From: Pseudomonas poae
GTDB lineage: Bacteria > Pseudomonadota > Gammaproteobacteria > Pseudomonadales > Pseudomonadaceae
DNA: 64,000 nucleotides
Assembly (NCBI RefSeq): GCF_001439785.1
Contig: NZ_JYLI01000013.1
Location: 62,001-126,000, forward strand
Direction of reading: 5' to 3'
In this document: positions 17,142-26,114 of the stretch, piece by piece
How positions within the stretch are numbered: position 1 is the stretch's first letter
Layout: the number at the start of each line of letters is the position of its first letter
The notes under the pieces: model-generated
What the model saw: the letters and a program-made list of their open reading frames with translations, nothing else
Told to the model about the DNA's origin: nothing
Database searches by the model: none
Program-made: the position numbers and the translations under genes

Positions 17142-18425
17142 ATGTCCCGTTCCGAAACCCTGTTTGCCAATGCCCAGAAACACATCCCCGGCGGTGTGAA
17201 CTCCCCCGTGCGTGCGTTCAAGAGCGTGGGCGGCACGCCGTTGTTCTTCAAGCACGCCGAAGGTGCCTACGTCACCGACGAAGATGACAAGCGCTACGTC
17301 GACTACGTGGGTTCGTGGGGTCCGATGATCCTCGGCCACAGTCACCCCGATGTGCTTGACGCGGTGCGCCAGCAGTTGCAACACGGTTTGTCCTACGGCG
17401 CGCCGACCGCCATGGAAACCGAGATGGCCGATCTGGTCTGCTCCATCGTGCCGTCGATGGAAATGGTGCGCATGGTCAGCTCCGGCACCGAAGCCACCAT
17501 GAGCGCGATCCGCCTGGCCCGTGGTTTCACTGGCCGCGACAGCATCATCAAGTTCGAAGGCTGCTACCACGGCCACTCTGACAGCCTGCTGGTCAAGGCC
17601 GGCTCCGGGGCATTGACCCAGGGCGTGCCAAGTTCGGCCGGTGTGCCGGCGGCGTTTGCCAAACACACCCTGACCCTGCCGTTCAACGACATCGGCGCTG
17701 TCGAGCAGATGCTCAGCGAAGTCGGCCAGGAAGTGGCGTGCATCATCGTCGAGCCGGTGGCCGGCAACATGAACTGCGTGCCGCCGGCGCCGGGCTTTCT
17801 CGAAGGCCTGCGCGAGCAATGCGACAAGCACGGCGTGGTGCTGATTTTCGACGAAGTGATGACCGGTTTCCGCGTGGCCCTCGGCGGTGCCCAAGCCCAT
17901 TACGGCGTGACGCCCGACCTGAGCACGTTCGGCAAGATCATCGGCGGCGGCATGCCGGTGGGCTGCTTTGGCGGCAAGCGCGCCATCATGCAGCACATCG
18001 CGCCGCTGGGCCCGGTGTACCAGGCCGGTACGCTGTCGGGTAACCCGCTGGCCATGGCCGCCGGCCTGACCACCCTGCGCCTGATCAGCCGTCCGGGCTT
18101 CCACGCCGAGCTGACCGACTACACCACTCGCCTGCTCGACGGCCTGCAAGTACGCGCCGATGCCGCTGCCATTCCATTCGTCACCACCCAGGCCGGCGGC
18201 ATGTTCGGCCTGTATTTCAGCGGCGCCGACGATATCGTCACCTTTGATGACGTCATGGGCAGCGACGCCGATCTGTTCAAGCGCTTCTTCCACCTGATGC
18301 TCGAAGGTGGCGTGTACCTGGCGCCGAGCGCCTTCGAAGCGGGCTTCACTTCGATTGCCCACGGTGACGCGGAGTTGAAACTCACCCTGGATGCTGCCGA
18401 GCGCGCCTTCGCGGCCCTGAAATAA
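17142..18425 (+). CDS. hemL: glutamate-1-semialdehyde 2,1-aminomutase
   Basis: This 427-residue PLP enzyme converts glutamate-1-semialdehyde to 5-aminolevulinate, the second C5-pathway step toward haem. The PLP lysine is in STFGKIIGGGMPVGCFGGK. Other class III aminotransferase marks are MVSSGTEATMSAIRLARG, IIKFEGCYHGHSDSLLVKAG, VLIFDEVMTGFRV and YQAGTLSGNPLAMAAGLTTL. I chose the ATG at 17142 (MSRSETLFANAQKHIPGGVN), preceded by AGAGAGACTC. It is the third gene after thiD and thiE, as in other pseudomonads. Confidence 0.97.
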   Translation: MSRSETLFANAQKHIPGGVNSPVRAFKSVGGTPLFFKHAEGAYVTDEDDKRYVDYVGSWGPMILGHSHPDVLDAVRQQLQHGLSYGAPTAMETEMADLVCSIVPSMEMVRMVSSGTEATMSAIRLARGFTGRDSIIKFEGCYHGHSDSLLVKAGSGALTQGVPSSAGVPAAFAKHTLTLPFNDIGAVEQMLSEVGQEVACIIVEPVAGNMNCVPPAPGFLEGLREQCDKHGVVLIFDEVMTGFRVALGGAQAHYGVTPDLSTFGKIIGGGMPVGCFGGKRAIMQHIAPLGPVYQAGTLSGNPLAMAAGLTTLRLISRPGFHAELTDYTTRLLDGLQVRADAAAIPFVTTQAGGMFGLYFSGADDIVTFDDVMGSDADLFKRFFHLMLEGGVYLAPSAFEAGFTSIAHGDAELKLTLDAAERAFAALK

Positions 18426-18562
18426 ATCCGCACAGCCGTCTGACGTTGCCCACAGCGGCGTCGGATTGCTACTTTGCCTACAGAGATTTCTTACTTTTTT
18501 CGAGATTTAACCTGCAATCCGGCAGATAACTTGCCCAACCAGCAGAAAAACGAGTAAAGACT

Positions 18563-18592
18563 TTGTAAGCAGAGGCCTGCTTATTTCATAAT
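18563..18592 (+). promoter_or_regulatory. sigma-70-like promoter for the Sel1 gene
   Basis: TTGTAA (18563-18568) and CATAAT (18587-18592) are spaced by 18 bases, about 55 bases before the Sel1-repeat start codon. This is a by-eye match only. Confidence 0.45.
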
Positions 18593-18650
18593 GCGCGCTT
18601 ATTGGATCCCACGAGGGTCCGCGCGCCCCGTCAGAGGTAAGTCGATTCCC

Positions 18651-19205
18651 ATGAAACGCACCGGCCGCACCCTGGTTCTGGGCTGCCTGTTGCTCCTTCA
18701 GCCGCTGCTGGCACATGCCCAGGCAGGCGGCAACTCGTTGTTAATTCCAGCGATGGGTCGTTGCACCCTCAATACCCAGCCAGACGGCCAGGCCGAAGCC
18801 CTGAGCGCGTGCCAAAAACAGGCTGAGGACGGGGACGCGCAAGCGCAATACGAGTTGGGCGAGTTTTACCACGACAGCAAAAACCCTGCCGTGGACCTCA
18901 ACAAAGCCTTGAGCTACTTCGAGAAAGCCTCGCTGCAAGGCCACGCCCAGGCGCAGTTTCAGCTCGGCAACATGTTCTTCAAGGGTGAAGGCGTGCCGGC
19001 CAATAACATTCAGGCGTATATCGTGCTGAAGATGGCGGCGGTCAACGGCGCCGAAGATGCGCTGGACACCGCCGACGAGGTGGCCGAGCACATGCAGCGC
19101 GATGAACTGGAAGTGGCGACCCAGGTGCTGGGGCAGATTTTCCGCAACTATTTGCAGGAACTGCAGAGTGCCGATGGGCGTTCGCCGTTTTCACCGCTGC
19201 CCTGA
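18651..19205 (+). CDS. exported Sel1-repeat protein
   Basis: This 184-residue protein has a signal peptide (MKRTGRTLVLGC, then LLLLQPLLAHAQA) with likely cleavage after AHAQA. A short Cys-containing segment follows (MGRCTLNTQPDG, ALSACQKQAEDG; the two Cys could pair). Two Sel1/TPR-like repeats come next: AQAQYELGEFYHDSKNPAVD and AQAQFQLGNMFFKGEGVPAN. Sel1 repeats form helical scaffolds for protein-protein contacts, so a periplasmic adaptor role is likely but unproven. It is transcribed alone from a promoter just upstream. Confidence 0.85.
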   Translation: MKRTGRTLVLGCLLLLQPLLAHAQAGGNSLLIPAMGRCTLNTQPDGQAEALSACQKQAEDGDAQAQYELGEFYHDSKNPAVDLNKALSYFEKASLQGHAQAQFQLGNMFFKGEGVPANNIQAYIVLKMAAVNGAEDALDTADEVAEHMQRDELEVATQVLGQIFRNYLQELQSADGRSPFSPLP

Positions 19206-19223
19206 TTTTTGCTGAACCCTTAT

Positions 19224-19314
19224 ACCGCTATCGCAGGCAAGCCAGCTCCCACAGTTGACCGAGTTCCAGCCCTGGAATGCAGTCACTTGTGGGAGCTGGC
19301 TTGCCTGCGATAGG
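19224..19314. repeat. REPIN, GTGGGAGCTGGCTTGC class
   Basis: Two inverted arms (CTATCGCAGGCAAGCCAGCT... at 19227 and GTGGGAGCTGGCTTGCCTGC near 19289) flank about 35 bases. It lies in the convergent gap between the Sel1 and DUF1820 genes. Confidence 0.85.
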
Positions 19315-19333
19315 CACCACTGGATTTAAAGCC

Positions 19334-19660
19334 CTACTTCTCAGGCATCGGCATCGGAAACGGCATCACATTGCTCACGCCTCGCGCCTCGCTGATCTTC
19401 GGCGTACCCAGGCGCTCGACTTCATCGATGCGCACGATCGAATGCATTGGCACAAAACTGCGCACCACGCCTTCGAACTGAGCCTTGAGCTTTTCTTCGC
19501 CCGGGTCGACGACCAACTGCGTGCGCTCGCCAAAGACGAACTCTTCCACCTCCAGAAAACCCCACAGATCACTTTGATAGATCTGCTTGGCGTACATTTC
19601 GAACACCTGGCCCTGGTTGAGAAAAATCACCTTGTAGATTGGAGCTTCACGTTTGGTCAT
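19334..19660 (-). CDS. DUF1820 family protein
   Basis: This 108-residue cytoplasmic protein starts MTKREAPIYKVIFLNQGQVF and carries the conserved core YAKQIYQSDLWGFLEVEEFV and FVPMHSIVRIDEVERLG, which match DUF1820. The tail is rich in Pro and Met. I chose the ATG at 19660 over one six codons upstream because the extra residues (MCCSPT) are not conserved in type. The family is restricted to proteobacteria and has no known function. It is divergent from miaB. Confidence 0.88.
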   Translation of the reverse strand: MTKREAPIYKVIFLNQGQVFEMYAKQIYQSDLWGFLEVEEFVFGERTQLVVDPGEEKLKAQFEGVVRSFVPMHSIVRIDEVERLGTPKISEARGVSNVMPFPMPMPEK

Positions 19661-19753
19661 GGTGGGCGAGCAACACATCGCGGATATAAAAGAGGGCGCG
19701 AACTATAGCATGGCACCCGATGCACAACGCTAGGAACCAATGGACATGCCCCC

Positions 19754-19759
19754 TATAAT
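19754..19759 (+). promoter_or_regulatory. -10 element for miaB
   Basis: A perfect TATAAT at 19754-19759 lies 32 bases before the miaB start. The hexamer 17 bases upstream (TAGGAA) is a poor -35 match, so the promoter may rely on an activator or an extended region. Confidence 0.45.
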
Positions 19760-19791
19760 GCGCGGTTCTTTACCACCAGTTGACGATTCCC

Positions 19792-21120
19792 ATGGCCAAG
19801 AAGCTTTATATCGAAACCCACGGTTGCCAGATGAACGAGTACGACAGCTCGCGCATGGTCGACCTGCTGGGCGAACACCAGGCCCTGGAAGTCACCGCCC
19901 GCGCCGAAGATGCCGACGTGATCCTGCTCAATACCTGCTCGATCCGCGAAAGGGCCCAGGACCGTGTGTACTCGCAACTGGGCCGCTGGCGCGAACTGAA
20001 ACTGGCCAACCCGGACATGGTGATCGCCGTCGGCGGTTGCGTGGCCAGCCAGGAAGGCGCGGCGATCCGCGACCGCGCGCCCTATGTCGACGTGGTGTTC
20101 GGCCCGCAGACCTTGCACCGCCTGCCGGAAATGATCGACGCGGCACGCATCACCAAATTGCCGCAGGTGGACGTGTCGTTTCCCGAAATCGAAAAATTCG
20201 ACCACCTGCCCGAGCCGCGCATCGACGGGCCGAGCGCCTATGTGTCGGTGATGGAAGGCTGCAGCAAGTACTGCACCTTCTGCGTGGTGCCCTACACCCG
20301 CGGTGAAGAAGTCAGCCGGCCCTTTGACGACGTGCTGGCGGAAATCATCCACCTGGCGGAAAACGGCGTGCGCGAAGTGACCCTGCTGGGCCAGAACGTC
20401 AACGGCTATCGCGGCCACACTCAAGACGGACGCCTGGCCGACCTTGCCGAACTGATCCGCGTTGTGGCGGCGGTGGATGGCATCGAGCGCATTCGCTACA
20501 CCACCTCGCACCCGCTGGAGTTCTCCGACAGCCTGATCCAGGCTCACGCCGAGGTGCCGGAACTGGTCAAGCACCTGCACCTGCCGGTGCAATCGGGCTC
20601 GGACCGCATCCTGTCGGCGATGAAACGCAACCACACCGCTCTGGAATACAAATCCAAACTGCGCAAACTGCGCGCGGCGGTGCCAGGCATCTGCATCAGC
20701 TCGGACTTTATCGTGGGCTTTCCCGGCGAAACCGAGAAAGACTTCCAGCAGACCATGAAGCTGATCGAGGACGTGGGTTTTGACTTCTCCTACTCGTTCG
20801 TCTACAGCCAGCGCCCCGGCACCCCGGCCGCCGACCTGCTCGACGAAACCCCGGAAGCGCTGAAAAAGGAACGCCTGAATGCGCTGCAACATCGGCTCAA
20901 CCAGCAGGGCTTTGAGATCAGCCGACAAATGGTCGGCTCCACCCAACGGATTCTGGTCACCGATTACTCGAAAAAAGACCCGGGCGAATTGCAGGGCCGC
21001 ACCGAGAACAACCGGATCGTCAACTTCCGTTGCGATAACCCGATGCTGATCGGCCAGTTCGCCGATGTGCACATTGATGCGGCGCAACCACACTCGTTGC
21101 GCGGATCGCTGGTGAACTGA
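19792..21120 (+). CDS. miaB: tRNA-2-methylthio-N6-dimethylallyladenosine synthase
   Basis: This 442-residue radical-SAM methylthiotransferase modifies position A37 of tRNAs that read UNN codons. The N-terminal UPF0004 domain shows GCQMNEYDSS and LNTCSIRERA, with Cys ligands for the auxiliary cluster. The radical-SAM triad is in EGCSKYCTFCVVPYTRG. The TRAM domain forms the C-terminus (about 375-442), where GRTENNRIVNF is conserved. I chose the ATG at 19792 (MAKKLYIETHGCQMN). It is followed by a REPIN and then the ybeZ-ybeY-ybeX-lnt run. Confidence 0.97.
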   Translation: MAKKLYIETHGCQMNEYDSSRMVDLLGEHQALEVTARAEDADVILLNTCSIRERAQDRVYSQLGRWRELKLANPDMVIAVGGCVASQEGAAIRDRAPYVDVVFGPQTLHRLPEMIDAARITKLPQVDVSFPEIEKFDHLPEPRIDGPSAYVSVMEGCSKYCTFCVVPYTRGEEVSRPFDDVLAEIIHLAENGVREVTLLGQNVNGYRGHTQDGRLADLAELIRVVAAVDGIERIRYTTSHPLEFSDSLIQAHAEVPELVKHLHLPVQSGSDRILSAMKRNHTALEYKSKLRKLRAAVPGICISSDFIVGFPGETEKDFQQTMKLIEDVGFDFSYSFVYSQRPGTPAADLLDETPEALKKERLNALQHRLNQQGFEISRQMVGSTQRILVTDYSKKDPGELQGRTENNRIVNFRCDNPMLIGQFADVHIDAAQPHSLRGSLVN

Positions 21121-21145
21121 TTGCCCTGACCTGATGAAGATCAAA

Positions 21146-21235
21146 ATGTGGGAGCTGGCTTGCCTGCGATAGCGGTGGGCCAGTTAACACTATTGGCACT
21201 GACACACCGCAATCGCAGGCAAGCCAGCTCCCACA
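21146..21235. repeat. REPIN, GTGGGAGCTGGCTTGC class
   Basis: The left arm GTGGGAGCTGGCTTGCCTGC starts at 21148; the right arm is its inverted copy ending CAGCTCCCAC at 21234. It lies between miaB and ybeZ. Confidence 0.85.
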
Positions 21236-21349
21236 GTGGATTTTCATGGTTCTTGAGATTAAGCCAGCCTATATAAGTGCTTTCGCACGCCGAGCACTGG
21301 CGCTATCCTCTCCTTCACCTCAACAGCCAAAGGGCGGCTAAAAGCGACC

Positions 21350-22354
21350 TTGAACGCACCTACAGTAGAACCCCATCGTTTTATCCTCGAGCCGTTTGAG
21401 GCTCGCCGCTTCGCCAATCTGTGCGGACAGTTCGACGAGCACCTGCGTCTGATCGAACAACGCATGAGCATCGAGATCCGCAATCGCGGCAATCAGTTCG
21501 AGCTCATTGGTGAACCCCAGCACACCACCTCGGCAGAAAACCTGCTGCGCCGTCTCTACCGCGAGACCAAAGGCAGCGAGCTGTCGCCGGAAACCGTGCA
21601 CCTGTACCTGCAGGAATCGGCGGTGGAAGACCTGGCCAACAATCCGGTGGCCGAAGCCAGCGTGGCCCTGCGTACCAAAAAAGGCATGATTCGCCCGCGC
21701 GGCTTGAATCAGCAGAAGTACGTCAAGGAAATCCTCGGCAACGACATCAACTTCGGCATCGGCCCGGCCGGCACCGGCAAGACCTACCTGGCCGTGGCCT
21801 GCGCCGTCGACGCCCTGGAGCGCGAGCAAGTGCGCCGCATCCTGCTGGTGCGCCCGGCGGTCGAGGCCGGCGAAAAGCTCGGGTTCCTGCCCGGTGACCT
21901 CGCACAGAAGATCGACCCGTACCTGCGCCCGCTCTACGACGCGCTTTACGAAATGCTCGGCTTTGAATACGTGGCCAAGCTGATCGAACGCCAGGTGATC
22001 GAGATCGCCCCGCTCGCCTACATGCGCGGGCGCACTCTTAACAACAGCTTCATCATCCTCGACGAAAGCCAGAACACCACCGTTGAACAGATGAAGATGT
22101 TCCTCACCCGTATCGGTTTCGGCTCCACCGCCGTGATCACCGGCGACATCACCCAGGTCGACCTGCCCAAGGGCACCAAGTCGGGCCTGGGTCAGGTGAT
22201 CGAAGTGCTCAAGGACGTGCCCGGCATCAGCTTCACGCATTTCATGCCCAAGGACGTGGTGCGTCACCCGCTGGTGCAGCGCATCGTCGAGGCCTACGAG
22301 CGCTTCGAACACCGCGACGACGGCCTGACCCGGGACGTGCGCCGCGATGCTTGA
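21350..22354 (+). CDS. ybeZ: PhoH-like ATPase YbeZ
   Basis: This 334-residue P-loop ATPase has an N-terminal KH-like region, Walker A in FGIGPAGTGKTYLAVACAVD, an arginine-rich VRPAVEAGEKLGFLPGDLAQ segment and Walker B in SFIILDESQNTTVEQMKMFL. The frame starts at a TTG at 21350 (NAPTVEPHRFILEPF follows), which fits the length of Pseudomonas homologues; no in-frame ATG lies before the conserved start. In E. coli YbeZ interacts with the endoribonuclease YbeY, and here its end overlaps ybeY by 8 bases, supporting translational coupling. Confidence 0.92.
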   Translation: MNAPTVEPHRFILEPFEARRFANLCGQFDEHLRLIEQRMSIEIRNRGNQFELIGEPQHTTSAENLLRRLYRETKGSELSPETVHLYLQESAVEDLANNPVAEASVALRTKKGMIRPRGLNQQKYVKEILGNDINFGIGPAGTGKTYLAVACAVDALEREQVRRILLVRPAVEAGEKLGFLPGDLAQKIDPYLRPLYDALYEMLGFEYVAKLIERQVIEIAPLAYMRGRTLNNSFIILDESQNTTVEQMKMFLTRIGFGSTAVITGDITQVDLPKGTKSGLGQVIEVLKDVPGISFTHFMPKDVVRHPLVQRIVEAYERFEHRDDGLTRDVRRDA

Positions 22355-22805
22355 GCTGGACCTGCAACTGGCGACCGACGCGCCCGCCCCCAGCGAAGCG
22401 CAATTTCGCACCTGGTGCGCCCTGGCCCTGCGCCAGCGCACCGCTGATTCGGAACTGACCATCCGTCTGGTGGACGAGGCCGAAGGCCGCGAGCTGAATC
22501 ACACCTGGCGACACAAGGACTACGCGACCAACGTGCTGTCCTTCCCCGCCGACGTGCCCGACGAACTGCTGGATATCCCATTGCTGGGCGATCTGGTGAT
22601 TTGCGTCGCGGTGGTCGAGCGTGAGGCGCAGGAACAAGGCAAGGAACTTGAGGCCCACTGGGCCCATCTAGTCATTCATGGCTGCTTGCATCTGTTGGGT
22701 TACGACCATATAGACGATGACGAAGCCGAAGAAATGGAAGCACTGGAACGAACGTTGCTTGCAGAGTTGGGTCATCCTGACCCCTATGCAGATGACGAAG
22801 CTTGA
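22347..22805 (+). CDS. ybeY: endoribonuclease YbeY, rRNA maturation factor
   Basis: This 152-residue metalloprotein acts in 16S rRNA 3' processing and ribosome quality control. The signature zinc motif H-x3-H-x5-H is read in HGCLHLLGYDH near residue 113, and the substrate-pocket motif THTWRHKDYATNVLSFPAD is present in the form NHTWRHKDYATNVLSFPAD. It overlaps ybeZ by 8 bases and is followed after 45 bases by ybeX. Confidence 0.95.
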   Translation: MLELDLQLATDAPAPSEAQFRTWCALALRQRTADSELTIRLVDEAEGRELNHTWRHKDYATNVLSFPADVPDELLDIPLLGDLVICVAVVEREAQEQGKELEAHWAHLVIHGCLHLLGYDHIDDDEAEEMEALERTLLAELGHPDPYADDEA

Positions 22806-22850
22806 ACATCACCTACTAACTGTAACGATAAAGGATTCAGAGTAATCGCT

Positions 22851-23690
22851 ATGAGCGAAGACCGATCGAGCAACGGGCAGAAGTCATGGCTGGGTAAATT
22901 GACCCAGGCTTTTGCCCACGAGCCGAAAAACCGCCAGGAGCTGCTGGAGCTGCTGCGCGAGGCCCACCAGAACAAGTTGCTGGACAGCGAAGCGCTGGCC
23001 ATCGTCGAAGGCGCCATCCAGGTGGCTGACCTGCAGGTTCGCGACATCATGGTGCCGCGCTCGCAGATGATCAGCATCAAGGCGACCCAGACCCCACGGG
23101 AATTCCTCCCGGCCGTGATCGACTCGGCGCACTCGCGCTACCCGGTGATCGGTGAAAGCCATGACGACGTAATGGGTGTCCTGCTGGCCAAGGACCTGCT
23201 GCCGCTGATCCTCAAGGAGAACGGCGACAACTTCAACATCAAGGACCTGCTGCGCCCGGCCACCTTCGTGCCTGAATCCAAGCGCCTGAATGTGCTGTTG
23301 CGCGAGTTTCGCGCCAACCACAATCACATGGCTATTGTGATCGACGAATACGGCGGCGTGGCGGGCCTGGTGACCATCGAAGACGTGCTCGAACAGATCG
23401 TCGGCGACATCGAAGACGAACACGACGTCGAAGAAGACAGCTACATCAAGCCGCTGCCCAGCGGCGATTTCCTGGTCAAGGCGCTGACGCCCATCGAGAA
23501 CTTCAACGAGTTCTTCGACAGCGAGTTCTCCGACGATGAATTCGACACCGTCGGTGGTCTGGTGATGAGCGCGTTCGGGCACCTGCCCAAGCGTAACGAA
23601 ACCACCGAGATTGGCGCTTACCGCTTTCGCATCCTGAATGCCGACAGCCGCCGTATCCACTTGATTCGCCTGACACCTATTGCCCGCTAA
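22851..23690 (+). CDS. ybeX: HlyC/CorC family protein YbeX
   Basis: This 279-residue protein has no membrane domain. Its paired CBS domains (about residues 65-190) show the family's VRDIMVPRSQMISI and FVPESKRLNVLLREFRANHN, with IVIDEYGGVAGLVTIEDVLE typical of the second CBS. A C-terminal CorC/HlyC domain follows (about 205-279, VGGLVMSAFGHLPKRNET). E. coli YbeX has been linked to magnesium/cobalt homeostasis and more recently to ribosome function. It lies in the conserved ybeZ-ybeY-ybeX-lnt run, 8 bases from lnt. Confidence 0.93.
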   Translation: MSEDRSSNGQKSWLGKLTQAFAHEPKNRQELLELLREAHQNKLLDSEALAIVEGAIQVADLQVRDIMVPRSQMISIKATQTPREFLPAVIDSAHSRYPVIGESHDDVMGVLLAKDLLPLILKENGDNFNIKDLLRPATFVPESKRLNVLLREFRANHNHMAIVIDEYGGVAGLVTIEDVLEQIVGDIEDEHDVEEDSYIKPLPSGDFLVKALTPIENFNEFFDSEFSDDEFDTVGGLVMSAFGHLPKRNETTEIGAYRFRILNADSRRIHLIRLTPIAR

Positions 23691-23698
23691 GGACTGAC

Positions 23699-25222
23699 AT
23701 GCGCCGTCTCACCGCTCCCGGCTGGCCCGGTAATCTGCTGGCCGTGGTGGCCGGCGCCATCACCACCCTGGCGCTGGCGCCGTTCGACATCTGGCCGCTG
23801 GCGCTGGTGGCGGTTGGATTGTTCTATGTCGGCCTGCGGGAATTGACGCCTCGTCAGGCCCTGGGCCGAGGCTGGTGCTTCGGTTTCGGCCTGTTTGGCG
23901 CCGGCACCAGCTGGATCTACTACAGCATCCACCACTTCGGCGGCGCGTCAGTGCTGCTGGCGGGCTTTTTGATGCTGCTGTTCACCGCCGCGATCGCCTG
24001 GTTCTTCGCCCTGCCCGCCTGGCTGTGGGCACGCTGGCTGCGTCGCAATGAGGCGCCCCTGGCGGATGCGCTGACGTTTGCCGCGTTATGGGTCGGCCAG
24101 GAAGCGTTTCGTGGCTGGTTCCTCACCGGCTTCCCGTGGCTTTACTCCGGCTACAGTCAACTGGACGGCCCGCTGACCGGCCTGGCGCCCATGGGTGGGA
24201 TGTGGCTGATTTCGTTTGCGCTGGCGCTGACCGCTGCGCTGCTGTGCAACCTGCCGCGCCTGCTGGCGACCAAGCGCAACGCCTTCATCGGCGCGGGCCT
24301 GGCGTTGCTGGTCGCGCCCTGGGCGATCGGCCTGGCACTCAAACATCACGCTTGGACCACGCCCTCCGGTGCGCCGCTGAGCGTGGCCGCGATCCAGGGC
24401 AACATCGAACAAAGCATGAAGTGGGACCCGCAACAGCTGACCGCCCAGCTCGCGCTCTACCGCGACATGAGCTTGAGCTCCAAGCCGGTTGATTTGCTGG
24501 TATGGCCGGAAACGGCGGTGCCAGTGCTCAAGGAATCCGTCGAAGGCTATCTGGACATGATGGGCAAGTTCGCTGCCGATCGGCACACCGCGCTGATCAC
24601 CGGGGTGCCGATTCGTCAGGAAGTGCGTCACGAGAAGCGCTATTTCAATGGCATCACCGTGGTGGGCGAAGGCGACGGTACTTATCTCAAACAGAAACTG
24701 GTGCCCTTCGGCGAGTACGTGCCGCTGCAGGACATGCTGCGCGGGCTGATTGCCTTCTTCGACCTGCCGATGTCGGATTTCGCCCGTGGCCCGACGGACC
24801 AGCCGCTGTTACAGGCCAAGGGCTACCAGATTGCGCCGTTCATTTGCTACGAAGTGGTGTACCCGGAATTTGCCGCCGGCCTGTCGGCCCGCAGCGACTT
24901 GCTGCTGACCATCAGCAATGACACCTGGTTTGGCCGTTCCATCGGCCCACTGCAGCACCTGCAAATGGCGCAGATGCGCGCCCTGGAGGCCGGTCGCTGG
25001 ATGATCCGCGCCACCAACAACGGTGTGACCGCGCTAATTAACCCCTTCGGGCAGATTACCGCGCAGATCCCGCAGTTCGAACGCGGCATTCTTTATGGCG
25101 AAGTGGTGCCAATGCACCAGCTCACGCCGTATCTGCAATGGCGTTCGTGGCCGTTGATCATTGCGTGCCTGATGCTGTTTGGCTGGGCGTTGCTGGCGGG
25201 CCGAATGTCCAAAACCGTCTAA
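23699..25222 (+). CDS. lnt: apolipoprotein N-acyltransferase
   Basis: This 507-residue inner-membrane enzyme adds the third acyl chain to lipoproteins. An N-terminal block of six or seven membrane spans (residues about 10-215) precedes a nitrilase-like domain. The catalytic triad can be placed: Glu in LVWPETAVP, Lys in KQKLVPFGEYVP, and Cys in APFICYEVVYPE. NDTWFGRSIGPLQHLQMAQM and RATNNGVTALINPFG are typical. A final C-terminal membrane span is present. It ends the ybeZ-ybeY-ybeX-lnt run, and several lipoproteins in this window would be its substrates. Confidence 0.96.
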   Translation: MRRLTAPGWPGNLLAVVAGAITTLALAPFDIWPLALVAVGLFYVGLRELTPRQALGRGWCFGFGLFGAGTSWIYYSIHHFGGASVLLAGFLMLLFTAAIAWFFALPAWLWARWLRRNEAPLADALTFAALWVGQEAFRGWFLTGFPWLYSGYSQLDGPLTGLAPMGGMWLISFALALTAALLCNLPRLLATKRNAFIGAGLALLVAPWAIGLALKHHAWTTPSGAPLSVAAIQGNIEQSMKWDPQQLTAQLALYRDMSLSSKPVDLLVWPETAVPVLKESVEGYLDMMGKFAADRHTALITGVPIRQEVRHEKRYFNGITVVGEGDGTYLKQKLVPFGEYVPLQDMLRGLIAFFDLPMSDFARGPTDQPLLQAKGYQIAPFICYEVVYPEFAAGLSARSDLLLTISNDTWFGRSIGPLQHLQMAQMRALEAGRWMIRATNNGVTALINPFGQITAQIPQFERGILYGEVVPMHQLTPYLQWRSWPLIIACLMLFGWALLAGRMSKTV

Positions 25223-25239
25223 TTGACCAACCCGAAACC

Positions 25240-25267
25240 AATGTGGGAGGGGGCTCCCTCCCACATT
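25240..25267. terminator. compact REP hairpin between convergent genes
   Basis: Bases 25240-25251 pair perfectly with 25256-25267 (12 bp, GGCT loop). The arms carry the REP core GTGGGAGGG. It lies between the convergent ends of lnt and the DUF218 gene, 18 bases after the lnt stop, so it may stop transcription from both sides. No long T-run follows. Confidence 0.55.
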
Positions 25268-25280
25268 CAGATTGGTGGTG

Positions 25281-26042
25281 TTACTTGTAAAACAACCGAT
25301 ACCCCACCTGCCCCACTGCCTCATTCAACAAATACCCGCTCTGCCATATCGACTTGAACTCTGGCATCCAGCCACCCAACGGCCGCGCATTGTCCACGCC
25401 GAGAAAGCCGACCGGCGCCGGCACCACGGTAAAGCCGGCCTTTTCAAAGCTCCACACCGAGCGCGGCATGTGCCAGGCCTGGGTCACCACCACCACGCGC
25501 TTGATACCTTGAGGCAACAGAATCTCGGCGCTCATCTGCGCGTTTTCCCAGGTGGTTCGGCTGCGCTCTTCTTTCCAACGCACGGTGACGCCGAAATCAT
25601 CCTGCATCGACACGGCCATCAGCTCTGCCTCGCTGGGCGGCGTGCCGTAGTGCAGGCCACCGGTGGTCAGCACCGGCAGCCCGGATGCCTTGGCCAATCG
25701 CGCCGCATAACGCTGACGCTCCAGCCCGATACCGGTCGGCTGGTCCGAGCCCCAGGCAGGGTCACCGCGTTCGCGGCCCGAACCCAATATCACAATGGCA
25801 TCTGCACGCTGGGCCAGGGTAGACCAGTCCTCACGGGCCAACGGTGGCACGGTCTCCAGCGCCCGCGCGCTCCACTCCACCACCACCGGCAGGCTCATCA
25901 GCCACAACCCGCCCAAGCCCAGGGCAAAACAGCAACCGGCCAGGCGCGGGCGGGTGCGTCGCAACCACCAGCCAAGGGCCAGCAACAGCAAGAGAATGCC
26001 GGGCGGCAGCAACAATTGTTTGATGAAATAGCGAATAGGCAT
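25281..26042 (-). CDS. YdcF/ElyC family DUF218 protein
   Basis: This 253-residue protein has two N-terminal membrane spans (about residues 10-28 and 36-56, the first holding LLLPPGILLLLLALGWW). A periplasmic DUF218 domain follows, with DAIVILGSGRERGDP, LTTGGLHYGTPPSEAELMA, RTTWENAQMSAEIL, VVVVTQAWHMPRSVWSFEKAG and a C-terminal LNEAVGQVGYRLFYK. This matches the ElyC type, which in E. coli affects peptidoglycan synthesis and polyprenyl-phosphate carrier metabolism. That makes an envelope role likely here. It is convergent with lnt. Confidence 0.88.
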   Translation of the reverse strand: MPIRYFIKQLLLPPGILLLLLALGWWLRRTRPRLAGCCFALGLGGLWLMSLPVVVEWSARALETVPPLAREDWSTLAQRADAIVILGSGRERGDPAWGSDQPTGIGLERQRYAARLAKASGLPVLTTGGLHYGTPPSEAELMAVSMQDDFGVTVRWKEERSRTTWENAQMSAEILLPQGIKRVVVVTQAWHMPRSVWSFEKAGFTVVPAPVGFLGVDNARPLGGWMPEFKSIWQSGYLLNEAVGQVGYRLFYK

Positions 26043-26114
26043 CGAGCATCTCCATGGATGCCCGAAGCCTAAGGTGTATCAGGGGTCAGCGCCAAGCTTT
26101 ACACGGCGCGTGCA